DNA of 64,000 nt from Gymnopus androsaceus JB14. Its lineage: Eukaryota > Basidiomycota > Agaricomycetes > Agaricales > Omphalotaceae. Shown here piece by piece: positions 45,083 through 56,016 of the stretch. The DNA is taken from the NCBI GenBank assembly GCA_009733575.1, contig ML769392.1, positions 124,001 to 188,000 of the forward strand. The letters are read 5' to 3'. A program made the translations under genes and the position numbers. The notes below the pieces were generated by a model. The model saw only the letters and a list, made by a program, of their open reading frames with translations. It was not told where the DNA came from and did no database searches. Numbering within the stretch: the first letter of the stretch is position 1; each line of letters starts with the position of its first letter.

Positions 45083-46573
45083 ATGCAGCCGACAGAAACC
45101 CCGTATGACTTTGTGGCTCTTCCTTCGAAGGAGAAGCTCGTGCAGCACTTTGTCGGCAAGGACCTCGATGGCCTCAGAACCCCAGCCTTGATTATTGATC
45201 GGCGCAGATTCGCAGAGAACTGCGCAGCTATGCACTCGAAAGCGAAGGAATGGGGTACTGGATTCAGAGCACATCTGAAGACGCACAAGGTAGGAAGTCT
45301 TGTACTTTCACTAACAATTACTCGATTTCCAAAATCAGACGATAGAGGGAACTCGCCTCCAGATGATTTCGAGCGCAGACAAGACGAACGCCGTTGTAGT
45401 TTCTACCCTAATGGAGGCTTGGGAGGTTGTTCGTGGAGGTCTATTCAAAGACGGAACCGTGAAGGATGTCAGTTGAAAAATTTCGCGTGCAAGGAATGCA
45501 GCTGACCTTGAGCAGCTTCTTTATGGTCTGCCCGTCGCACCGAACAAGGTTGAAGACTTGTCCAAATTATGGGATGTGGTCACTAAAGATGGCGGAATAA
45601 TCCGGTTATTAATCGACCATCCAGATCAGATCAAGTTTTTGGAAGAATGTGAAAGAAAGCGACATACATCTCGGAAATGGTCCGTGTTCGTGAAGATAGA
45701 CGGCGGACAAAAGTACGCGCTAGCTTGTGGTATAGGCTCCTATTATTGAACAACTCTCAAAAGGCGCGCAGGTGTTTCTCCTGGCTCCTTGACGTTTGAG
45801 AATCTCATCAGGACTCTGGTGGTTTCCCCTGCCATCTCCCTGTATGGATTTTACGCGCACGCTGGAAATGCTTACGCGTCAACCTCATTTGACCAGGCAT
45901 CGTCTTTCCTATCGGCAGAAGTTGAGTCGGTCAACTCTGCGGCCGAGTTCGCTTTGAAGACAGCTAGCTCGATGGGCGTAGAATTAATAAGCCAGCCTTT
46001 CGTGCTGTCGGTAGGATCCACACCTACGGCGCATGCTGCTAGTGCTGAAACGAAGGCAAAGCTGTCATCTTTGCTTCATGGGTCGTTAGAACTCCATGCG
46101 GGTACGTCGTAACGGACCTCTTGTAAGAAAAATATTGAACCTCAATGCAGGGAATTACCCAATGTTGGACCTTCAGCAGGAGCACACAAGCCTGATTGAC
46201 CGATCCAAGGTTGCCCAGCGCGTTCGGGTCACAGTTGCGTCTTATTATCCGGGAAGAGGTGCGAATGGGACAGACGAGGCACTAGTGGATGGCGGAGCCA
46301 TTGCATTCAGCAAAGACACTGGTCCATCTGGTACATTTGGAGAGGTGATAGGCATGGACTGGAAGTTGGGAAGGATATCACAAGAACACGGTACATTGAC
46401 ACGGACTGGACCTGTTGGGAATGAACAGCTCAAACTCGGAGACAAGCTCGAGATTGTTGGTCAGCATGCATGCCTCATAGTCTGCTGCCTATCCATGGTA
46501 CTACATTGTAGATGGCGATGTTAGAGGAGGCAGGGAGATTGTGGATATTTGGGTGCCTTGGAAAGGATGGTGA
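45083..46573 (+). CDS. DSD1: D-serine dehydratase / D-threonine aldolase-like enzyme
   Basis: Fold-type III PLP enzyme in about five exons from the ATG at 45083. The N-terminus has LRTPALIIDRRRFAENC and RAHLKTHKT, where the Lys of the KTHK segment is the expected PLP lysine. Further blocks are LQMISSADKTNAVVVSTLMEA, RLLIDHPDQIKFLEE, VFVKIDGGQKYA and YGFYAHAGNAYASTS, then LSVGSTPTAHAAS, LELHAGNYPMLDLQQ and VASYYPGRGANGTDEALVDGG. The zinc-site GQHACLI follows. One extra base near 46481 then breaks the frame before YPWYYIVDGDVRGG and the end IWVPWKGW. Family role: dehydrates D-serine to pyruvate and ammonia, with zinc near the C-terminus. Confidence 0.9.
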
Positions 46574-46760
46574 CACTGGAGGTAGCCAAATTTTTGATTT
46601 AGCCTGGTAGCTATCTTGTAGTTGAGGAAGAGGAGAAGTTCAGTAATGCACGATTTCTGAGGATATTAGACGCACCGGGCGTTTATTCAAAACTTCCCAC
46701 CCTGTATTACTCATTCAATACCGCCAAAGTCTGGCGTCAACCTGCTCTTTCTTCTCCACC

Positions 46761-47858
46761 ATGGCTGTAAACGACTGGGACGATGCTACAGAACTGCTAG
46801 AAACATACGGTATAATTATTGCTGTATATTTTTGAACCTAGACCGATATTCTGCTCTAGATTTCCTCATGAAATACATCATTATTGGTTGAGTTGCTCTC
46901 TAAAGTTGATAGTTTCCAACAATTGACGATCTCTTCAAGGCGAGGCTGGAACAGGAAAATCTTGTCTTCTGCATCAATTTACCCACAACTCTTGTCTGTG
47001 TTCAGTCATAATGCTTCCATTGCAGCAATTAACTCAACGTCTCCAGTCAAGGATCATTCCCAGCACACCATCGGAGTGGAATTTTCTAGTCGGACGATAA
47101 AGCTTGGAGAGAAACGGATCAAACTCCAGGTCAGTTACATTTATCCTTTGTGTACAATTAGGTCTGAATTGGTTTACGACTTCAGCTGTGGGATACCGCT
47201 GGACAGGAGCGATTCCGGTGCGAGGCTTCTGCTTAATTTCCTTGCTCCGATCTGACGTTGTCACTAGCTCCGTCACACGAAGCTACTATCGAGGAGCCGC
47301 TGGGGCAATACTAGTCTATGACATTACCAAGTCAGTCGTTTCAATTTCTCCCAACGCTAAACCCTTATCTTCTTTCCACCAAGCCGCGAATCATTTGCAA
47401 AGCTATCGAGATGGTTGGCTGATGCTCGAGCTTTGGCAAGTCCTAATTTAGTTGCGGTTCTTGTGGGTAACAAGTCGGACCGTGAGGAAGAACGAGAGGT
47501 GGAGTGGGCTGAGGCTAGCAGATGGGCTGCTGAAAATGGTATGTCACGTCATCATCCGTTTCCAAACAAATCCTTGATCATTTGTTGCTAGATGTACATT
47601 TCCTTGAAGCCTCGTCGTTGACGGGTGATAACGTTGAAGCTCCGTTTTCTGCTGGCTGCCCGGTCGATACTGCTTTCGATAGAGTCTGGTATATTGGACC
47701 CCGAGAAGGCTGGGAGTGGTGTCAGTTATGGCGACCGAGCTTTACGCAGAGTCAACAGCTCAAGCCGATTGAGCTTTGGAAGCTTGAGTGGTAGGCCGAG
47801 AAAAGGAGCCGTGAAACTGAAAATGAAAGGGTGGATTCCCGGGTCCAAATGTTGTTGA
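46761..47858 (+). CDS. Rab4-type small GTPase
   Basis: About seven short exons from [17 protein letters not shown] at 46761. G1 is [19 protein letters not shown], switch [14 protein letters not shown]3 [28 protein letters not shown] (quoted as a contiguous set of motifs), G4 GNKSD, G5 EASSLTG, then [19 protein letters not shown] and YGDRALRRV. The C-terminus SKCC is a double-geranylgeranylation signal. [14 protein letters not shown] and ESGxLDPExxGSG place it with Rab4/Ypt4, which acts in early-endosome recycling. In the last exon TTTT at 47645-47648 is one base too long, splitting NVEAPF from [10 protein letters not shown]. The rest is intact. Confidence 0.92.
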
Positions 47859-48884
47859 TAACCCAACACATTTATCCGATGTACGTCCATGTACTAACTC
47901 TTCTTCGCATTTCAATTGACCTATACTTATAGCTCCGCTTAACTTCCGATATTCATTTAGCTGTATGCTCCTCTTCATACCCCGACCGTCTACTACTCAT
48001 ACCATTGCATGTTCACACTCCAAGTGAGTGCGTAAAGCTTCTACTTTCGGTTTTCTCAGTACTGACTAACCGCAGCTATCTGCTTATTACACTCCTTCCC
48101 ATCATATATCCTTTTGTCTTATAGACCGTATATCTTGCATAATCGTTGTTTCATCTACAGGATAATTTTGTATGTATCAATCAATTTACAGACACATCGC
48201 TATGCTAGTCTCTCCGCATCCTCGCAAGACAGCTCGCAAGACTCAAACGAGTATTCAATTTATTGCACATCATCAAATCATCGCATGTTCATTAGTTGTT
48301 TTTCCATTCACATGCATGTTCCTTCCCGACCTGGCTTTCTCAGAGTTCGCGTTTTACTCACTGTTTACCGTTCCATATGAGCAACGCGATTAACGGCGCG
48401 GTACCTTGTGAGTGAAGCTCTTCTCAGGTTGCTGTGAGAACCAGGCTGTTATCAACTGACTTAATCTTTCACCAGTAATCTTTCGAGATTTAGCCGTATG
48501 CATGGTCCAGGTTTTGACACGTATGGCGAGCTCTATTAGTATAACCGAGCTCTATAACCAGGTATCTCTGCGATTGAGAACCCCTACCCCCCACCCTCAA
48601 CTCACTCTTGCACTCTTTGGTGGCCATGGTCAGTTGGGCGGGATTTTAAGAAAGGATGGGCATAGCTGTTTCGAAACCAGGTAAGCACTCTCGCGAACGT
48701 CCGACTCAGGTCCTCTCAGATCCCGAGGATCGTAAATCGTCATTGAATTACCGGCGTTTCATATAAGGATCGCAACTAACTTGGGGATTTTTCGTGTTGC
48801 AGGAACCACTTTCCTCTCAGCCAACTCGAGCTCTGTGAGTATCTACATTGATCGGACCTGCGCCCGACTAAATCATCTCAGCAG
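47859..48884. other. Intergenic / possible 5' exons of the surface-protein gene
   Basis: No confident gene. A short leader such as MSNAINGAVP (ATG at 48378) followed by a GTGAGT donor could be a non-canonical first exon of the downstream Ser/Thr-rich gene, but the signal peptide expected for that protein was not found. Confidence 0.35.
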
Positions 48885-48888
48885 TTGA

Positions 48889-51421
48889 GCGCGACTTTGT
48901 TTTCGTCTAACGTCTCTTCGTCGGCAACCATCGCTGCATCGATCACCTCGTCCGCGGCGAGCTTGAACCAGACGTTACAGGTTTCTTCTGTACTGGCAAA
49001 CTCGACCGGAAGTGCCACGTCTGTTGAGAAGACAATTGCCTCCTCTTTTCTAAGCCAGGCTCAAGCTGTCACTCTTGCATTTGCTGCAAACGCAACAGTG
49101 CACATCATCTCCAACTAGTGCACAGCTCAGTTACTGCTCAATAACTCGACGAAGTGCCGCGTCTGTTGAGAAGACAATTACTTCGTCTTTCTAGCACAAG
49201 CTCAAGCTGTCACTCTTGCGTTGCTGCAACGCAACAACAGCTAGTGCACAATCATCTTCCCAAACTAGTGCCACAGCCTCAGTTACTGCTCAATTAACGC
49301 CTCCCAGCGCTACGTGAGTATTCTTGGCATCCAGTCCTTATATTTCCGAGAGAGCTAATGAAACCCCCGTAGTATGTCCACTGCTGCTCCATCTACGCTC
49401 TCTTCTTCTCATGTGACAGGAACTGGTGGGGACGATACGGTTCCGCCGACCTCGAGTGCGAGCGTTAGCAGTAATAGCTCGTCGTCTGCTCGTCTGCTTC
49501 ACTGTCTCGAGTACTCCCTCGAGCACTCCTCGAGCACTCCCTCGAGCACCCCTCGAGCACCCCTCGAGCACTGCTGCTTCCACCGCCTCGTCACCTTCGA
49601 GTAAGGCATCGAGCAACTCTGAAGTAACCTCCGCTTCAAGTTCCCAGCCGGAGAATGGTATTTTAGTCCCTTCCACCACACCCCCGGCTTCTTCTAACAC
49701 TTCGAGCCAAGGTTCAAGTACTACTGCAAGCAATACTGCGACGAGTTCCACCGCAAAGAATGCGGCACAAGTCACTTCTGGTAATGCGACCTCCGGACAA
49801 GCAAAATCCACTTCAGGTACGAAATACTCTCACTATATTTGTGTTCAATCAATAATTCTATTGAAACGCAGTCGACGTTGTCACACAAACCTCCCCGAGC
49901 TCAACTATGACAAGTACCATCACAGATGAACCCGAATCCACTTTTTCAACCCCTGTGGACGCTGTCACTCTAACCTCGAATGGACACACAACAACCTCGT
50001 TTCCTCCGTTAGTCACCGTAATGAGTACCTCGGAATTATTGAACGGCTCGTACACCACGCTTACCCATGTCGTGGCCAATCCGACAAACGTGGCATCCGA
50101 AGGCGATATCGCCAGTGATCATTCGTGAGTAGTTTTTCAGGTTTGGGATGCTCCCCTCATACTGATACAGTACCAGGTTCCTGCATAATGAAGGAGCAGT
50201 GGCAGGTGTATTCACAGTCGTGGGCATCATCTTTGCTGCTCTTGCTGGATGTATCTTCGTGATTTATCGTCGCCGGCGTAGACGAGCTTCGAGGAGTCGT
50301 CAATGGCTTGCCAATATCCAGAAACGTCTCCCTCGTAATGCGCAGGAGGATCCGGATCCCCTTGCCTTCGAGAACCCTCGAGACGCTCCGCCGGTGATGC
50401 GATCTCTTAGCCAGAATGAGCAGTACTATCACTTCCAGTCGCCTTCTCCCAATACGGCGCGTCCGTTCCTTGATGTTGGGGATGATCTTCGCTCGCCTAC
50501 GACTGCAAATGCTTTGCCCTCCACGAACGCGCTGGGTCTCACGTCGATGGAGGCGACACGCGCGAGCCCATTCAGCGATCCCTACCCTCCTGCCAGCGAG
50601 ATTGGTCTTGCGGTTACCACCACCGCTAGCGCTCACCAATCACGGCCATCGCTTGCCCAGTCCAGTCCCTCGATTTATCCTGCGAGTATTGGTACGAAGA
50701 AGAACAATCAGGATGACGATGTCAGTGTGTACGAGCTGACGACTCAACATAAAGATCAAGGTCGCCCGTCATCGTATATGTACCCCAGTGACGATGTCGA
50801 CGGTCCTCCGACCCCTATCAGTCCTGGTCCCTTCGACGATATCTACGGTATCAAGCCTACTACTGCTATTACTACCACTCAGGCACCTAGGGCAATTTAT
50901 CCTCAACCTCCTGCAGCAATAAATATACCATCCGCGGTACCCTCTCCACCTCCCTCCCGTCCTCTTCGTTCGCCTTTGCGAGAGACTGCGTCTAGTACCA
51001 AACTCGCCGAGCAGAACCAGAGTCTGCTGGTTGCACTTGCTACCCCGCCGGATTCCGTCTCTGGACATGGACATTCGGACGAAGCAGAGAGGTCCTCCGA
51101 GTCTCCCAGCCCTACTGCGATGAATCCCTTGGAGGATTTGTTTACGATACTCGCTCCAGTTCAGTCGAATCAGCCTCCTGCCGTACCTGTATCTACTCCT
51201 CTAGTGTCCGCTAATTTCTCGGGAGGACAAACCCCGAAGATGCCCCGTCCGAATTCAGCACCCAAGAGCACTAGCATAGAGGATATTGTTACGAGGCGAA
51301 CATTGCTTGATGTAAGCTAGGTTTTCCCTTCTGTTCCGAGACTCGATGCTAACTACTAGTATGTATCTAGGTTCGTCCTCGATCCAGCCGCGATAATGTC
51401 AATGTCGCTGGGAGAATGTAA
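48889..51421 (+). CDS. Ser/Thr-rich single-pass cell-surface protein 1 (mucin/stress-sensor-like)
   Basis: Several exons with an uncertain 5' end. The extracellular part is Ser/Thr/Ala-rich (ATLFSSNVSSSATIAAS, SSTTASNTATSSTAKNAA), then a conserved pre-membrane segment (TSPSSTMTSTITDEPEST, TTTSFPPLVTVMSTS). One helix follows (GAVAGVFTVVGIIFAALAGCIFVIY), then RRRRRRASRSRQW and a Pro/Ser-rich cytosolic tail of about 370 residues ending RPRSSRDNVNVAGRM. Late exons are 50176-51312 and 51371-51421. The exon at 48889-49320 contains an imperfect tandem duplication that disturbs the frame, and the next exon holds a 11/12-bp minisatellite. The layout recalls MID2/WSC-like wall sensors and fungal signalling mucins, without their specific domains. 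Tandem paralogue downstream. Confidence 0.7.
48996..49305 (+). repeat. Imperfect tandem duplication, about 150 bp per unit
   Basis: Copy 1 (about 48996-49140) and copy 2 (about 49141-49300) share AACTCGAC..GAAGTGCC.CGTCTGTTGAGAAGACAATT-type sequence, CTCAAGCTGTCACTCTTGC, ACTAGTG and CAGTTACTGCTCAAT. Copy 2 has several small deletions that shift the reading frame relative to copy 1. Confidence 0.7.
49503..49570 (+). repeat. Minisatellite, unit TCGAGCACTCCC
   Basis: About six units of alternating 12 and 11 bp (TCGAGYACYCCC with one C missing in some). Coding for a Ser-Ser-Thr-Pro pattern in the intact phase. Three 11-bp units return the frame to the starting phase. Confidence 0.7.
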
Positions 51422-52777
51422 GTCAAAGATATAGGAGTACTTGTACATCATAAAAAGGACACGGATAGGATACGGACATGAATGGTGACGAAAGGTTCAA
51501 GCTGATGCCTTGGGCTCAGGCTGGATCATTTGTATTAACTGTAGGTACTATGACACAGCTGTATTTTCTACTCATCCTCATTCTCCATATCCCTTGCAAT
51601 ATATACTTGATGAAATAATGATTTATCACTTACCGGGACTGGGTGACTTTGAGAGCATATAGTCTACCAAGTAGCTGCTGACGGGGGGGGGGGGACTAGT
51701 CTTCTCAATCAACATCAAGATCGCCACCATCGTGTATGTCTTCTCCTACCCGCGTGATATGCTATTCCACCCGATTCATGGGGCCGTGATGAGCTGGAGA
51801 TCCGACTCGCAGGCTCCTTCCCCACCTTATCGACTGCTGTCACTGTATCTACTCCCAAATCCAGATGTTGATTGATGTAAATTAATCAATATGTCCTCTC
51901 TATGCAAAGTCCATTATCCAGTCGCGATAATATGTATCAATGTTAAGGTTGGTCAGACTCAAAATTCGACCACTGGGAGAACATGCAAGTCTCGTCAATG
52001 TCGGTGACAGCTTGATAAAAGCAGTAACAATAATAGCCACAGTAGGAGTAGTAGGATGAAAACACACCGATAGGAGGATCATTGCACTATATAAATGACT
52101 CTACGTATGTCACAGCGACAGTCGAGATTCGTTGAAATATATATTGCAATATATACCGTTGAAGAAGTACATGTACATACTTATTTGGATTGGGTGGTGT
52201 TGAGAACAGCTACGACTACTTTAGCCTTAAGTAGCTGTCGACGGCAGACTGCTAATAAAATGTAGACGATTTTGACCGACGCAGCTTGGGAACCACCGTT
52301 TCTTCCCTTCCGGCGACAGAGGCCCCGATGCCCTTACAGCATTTGGTCGGGATCATCGACTCGCACACTGGCCGCACGGAGCGAAGAACGAGCAGCTCAG
52401 GCCGCATTAAGACCTCAATAGCGTGGACAAGGGCGATCTTTTCTCCGGCGTTCATTCTGTCGTTGTCGGTCGGCGACGATATGGCGGCGTACAAGCGGCG
52501 TATGCAGGGACCAACTTTGACTGGATACTAAAAGGGTACACAGCCACCTATGATGACGAAAGATAGATTTATTTAGCCACTCTTGTCTGCGGCTAATTTT
52601 TTTCCCTTCTCTTCGACCGTCGTGGCCTTTGGCTGCTTTTTCTCGTTTCTCAATATTTTGTATACGGTTCCGCAGGGAGAGCGATGAGGATATGGGATTA
52701 GGAAATCGGCAGGAATCAACCAGTAATAACAGTAAGTGATAAATATCGATTGACAATATAATACCAATGGATCTTAG
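51422..52777. other. Spacer between tandem surface-protein genes
   Basis: Includes a G12 homopolymer at 51683-51694. Two weakly similar stretches (about 51600-51690 and 52150-52250, sharing GGGTG..TTGAGA.CA and AAGTAGCTG..GACGG) suggest part of the spacer is also duplicated. A GC-rich block at 52262-52530 is open on both strands (minus 52252-52494, plus 52286-52531) and stands out from the AT-rich surroundings. No family recognised. Confidence 0.35.
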
Positions 52778-54692
52778 GTTCGGGTTCGACAAGCGGCACT
52801 GCACCGTCTAGTCCGGCTATTTCTTCTTCTTCGACGGTGACTGCTGTTTCAGACTCTGAAGCAGCTTCTACCACCACTCCAACGTCGACTGCTATCTCAA
52901 GCTCTATGTCCAGTCCTTCGCAACAGGCGTCTAGTTCACCAACCAGCGCCAGTTCTCTAACTTCAACGACTAGCTCCTCCACCAGCAGTTCTAGTAGTAC
53001 AACGAGTTCAACTTCTACAACTTCCTCGACCACTAGCACTAGCAGCACCACTAGTACTACTTCCTCCACCACATCCACATCCACCACATCCACTCCCACT
53101 TCCACCACTAGTAGCACTACTTCCACTACTTCCTCTACTACAAGTGCTACAAGTCCAACTTCGACCTCGACCTCGACTTCGACCTCATCTTCGACCTCAA
53201 CTTCTCCAACCTCGGCCTCTCCAACCTCGACTTCTTCGACCCCCTCACAAACTCCCACTACATCAGACCCTCCCCCAACTACAACCTTCCACACTACTGT
53301 ATTTGTCACGACCACAGATTCCACCGGCCAAACTATCACCTCAGCGCCATCCCGTGTCACCACTGTTTTTACCTCTACATCCGGTAGTGTCGCAGTCACC
53401 GTCACAGAGATTGGTGCAAATCCCACTTTGGGCAGCAACAACGATGCAGCCAGTACAAAAAACTCGTAAGTCTTTGCTTCTACATCCGCATGGGCTCGGC
53501 GTTCTGTTCCCGTCCCGCGGTCTTTTCTCCCCGGTCACTGAATTTATTTTCTATAGCTTCTTTCAAAACACTGGAGCTGTCGCCGGTGTTTTTGTCCTTG
53601 TAGGGCTGGCGGCAACCTCTATCATCATATTCATCTTTTTCTACGTCCGTCGCAGGAGAAGAAGAGCCCTAATTGAACATGACACTGATGTTAGCGCAAC
53701 GCTGGCTGCCGCCGGTTTCACAAGAAGAGCTCTTGATGACGATATTGATGACGGCCCTGGAAGTGCTAATACCAGGTACAGAGACTCGGACGCTGATCCA
53801 TTTGGTACCAGCAGGAGTATGAATCACTCTGCTGGAAGTGGAGGCGCTTTGGAGATGGGCCAAAGATCCTCCAGTCATCTGTCTGGAAGAAACTCTGCCT
53901 ATTTCTACGATTCTGCTAATACTGCGAATACGTTTAATCCATTCATTGAATACGGGCACGCTGTACCCATGGGTCCTCTGGGCTCTACTTCCGGGCCTCC
54001 AACACCATCCCATGTCCCTCCGGGCGCAGGTCTCGGCCCTGGATACATCCCCGTGGCAGACAGAGAGCTAGGCACCGCTAGCCCCGTTCCAGGTCACTCT
54101 CCAGGACCCAGTATTGGTGGTAGTACAGCGCTGGGTGAAAAAGGTCATGGGCATAATGCTAGCGCAGGTAGCTACGAGCCTTTGCTGGGCACGTGGTGGG
54201 CAACTCATGGTCAGGCGCAGAGTGAAAATACGCCAAAGGATGAGACTGCTCCCTGGGGAGGGCGGGAATGGAAGTGCTGTCCCAACTCCACCACCACGGA
54301 ACCCACGTCGGTTGATTGATTCACCCGCACCTTCAGGGACCGCTTCCCCATTAGCTCCTTCTAGTGCAGGTCACCAGAATAAGCCTACTGCGGACTTATT
54401 GGGTCTTGGGACGCTGGCAGGAGGTACATGGGGCACACAAGAAGAGAAAGAGCAGACGGACGATACATCCTCTGTCTACTCCAACACTACTGCCATCGAT
54501 GACCGAGATGGCGATGTTGCAAAGATGCTTAAAATTCGGGCTGGTGCTACCATGACATCGGGAGAAGACGAAAGTCTTTTCGGTGACCACGAGGATTATT
54601 CGAAACGTATCGGAGGTGGAGGTGGAGGTGTCCTTGGCGTGAGGAACGCTACTGAATTGGATCATGAACGAAGAAGTAGTGTGGATTCATAA
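52778..54692 (+). CDS. Ser/Thr-rich single-pass cell-surface protein 2 (mucin/stress-sensor-like)
   Basis: Exons 52778-53465 and 53557-54692, with the first exon(s) missing. The extracellular part is an almost pure Ser/Thr tract of about 140 residues (TSSSTSSSSSTTSSTST and similar), then TTTFHTTVFVTTTDSTGQTI and VAVTVTEIGANPTLGSNN. One helix follows (GAVAGVFVLVGLAATSIIIFIFFYV), then RRRRRRALIEH and a long Gly/Pro/Ser-rich cytosolic tail. The FxQNTGAVAGVF junction matches protein 1 (FLHNEGAVAGVF), showing common descent. Near 54254-54266 one extra G separates ETAPWGGR from NGSAVPTPPPRNPRRL; the tail then runs to ERRSSVDS. Probable wall-stress sensor or adhesin-like protein by architecture only. 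Confidence 0.75.
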
Positions 54693-56016
54693 TGGAGTCG
54701 ACCGTGAACGCGAAATACTGCTCTCTATGTGCTTTGCTTTTTATTCCTGATGTTTGGTGACGGACACATACATGTGCGGACATTTACTTCATCTCTCACT
54801 CTAATCCCCCTTCCTCTCTTCTTTCCTACCTACTGCTTGCTTTGCGCATATCGTTTATGATCCTTTCTCACCCCCATTGCATACAAAAGGACGTTACCAA
54901 TTGTATATTGCTCCTTCACGCCCACATCCATAGCACATAAACAATATTACTTACTTACGATACGTGCCCATCTACATACATATATATCTACAACCTCAGC
55001 GCTGCCACAGCGCCTCAGCCTCAGCCTCTTGGTTCTCTGCCTACCTTATTCCCCCGTTGCCGTCACCCATCTCCACTTCCCTCGACTTGGGTCATCTATA
55101 CCTACCGTATATTCATGCAATTCGACTAGCCGGACTCTCCATCTGTATGATACTGCACTCTTTTCCTTCATTCTTTATCTTTTGTTGTTCTCCTACTTTA
55201 GACTGGTTTAGAATCATCGATACCTCGAGTTACCTATCTTCCATCGTGAACAAAATTTTAGTCAATTTTAGTCTTAGTGACGATCCCCCTTTTTGTGGTC
55301 AAAGCGAGAAATATCATGATCGATGGCATTACTGGTGCCGTAGAGATCCCCTTCAAGGAGTTCTGCATAGCTTTACATGCTAGACATGAGATTACAACGC
55401 AGGTACCGAAAAGTACAGCAGGTGCTACTATGTATTTGAAGAGCTATCTAAGGTTGACCATGACAAACCTGTATATCTCAGTTCATATGCAGTGACAACT
55501 CAGCCAGTTGACAAAGTCAGCGGCAACATGGGAGGGACAAAAGAATCTGTTCATATTCACATTTAGTATTAAAACTAGATAGTTCCAAACATTACTGTAC
55601 CGGCGCCACACACACACACACACACACACATACTATGTGGCATGTGTGTTAGTGGAACGCAAGAGCAAGTTCACCAAGTCAACAGCAACAACGGAGGGGC
55701 AAAAAGAATCTGTTCATATTCGCATTCAGCATAAAAAGTAAATGGTCCCAAACGTTACTGTACCGGCGCCTCACACACACACTACGGTGGCATGTGTGTT
55801 AGTAGAACGCAAGATTGGAGAAGGATGGATGAAATTGGAAGAGTATCTGCCCGCCTGCCTAACCTGTTCACAAATAAAAAGAAAAAGAAGAATAAGAACA
55901 ACTGTTAACTATAGCAATCGACCTTTCGATGTTTTGTTTTTTGTTTTCGCCTTTTTTTTCCAGTTGTGGAAAACCAACTTGGCACCGCACCGCGTCGGGC
56001 GCTCGACCGAGAAAAC
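54693..56016. other. Intergenic with tandem duplication
   Basis: Convergent 3' flanks of surface protein 2 and RBM39. Pyrimidine-rich from about 54790 to 55200. No gene supported. Confidence 0.5.
55506..55814. repeat. Tandem duplication (about 150 bp) with (CA)n
   Basis: Copy A (55506-55666) and copy B (55668-55814) share AAAGAATCTGTTCATATTC, GTACCGGCGCC and GGCATGTGTGTTAGT.GAACGC. Copy A contains (CA)12 at 55607-55630; copy B has a shorter CA run. Confidence 0.8.

Noticed and set aside
50157..50639. 160-codon minus-strand frame opposite surface protein 1
   Set aside because: Antisense of the basic juxtamembrane and Pro/Ser-rich tail; no domain.
52716..53441. Val/Glu-rich 241-codon minus-strand frame
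   Set aside because: Exact antisense of the Ser/Thr tract (AGT/ACT read as Val/Glu codons); no independent support.
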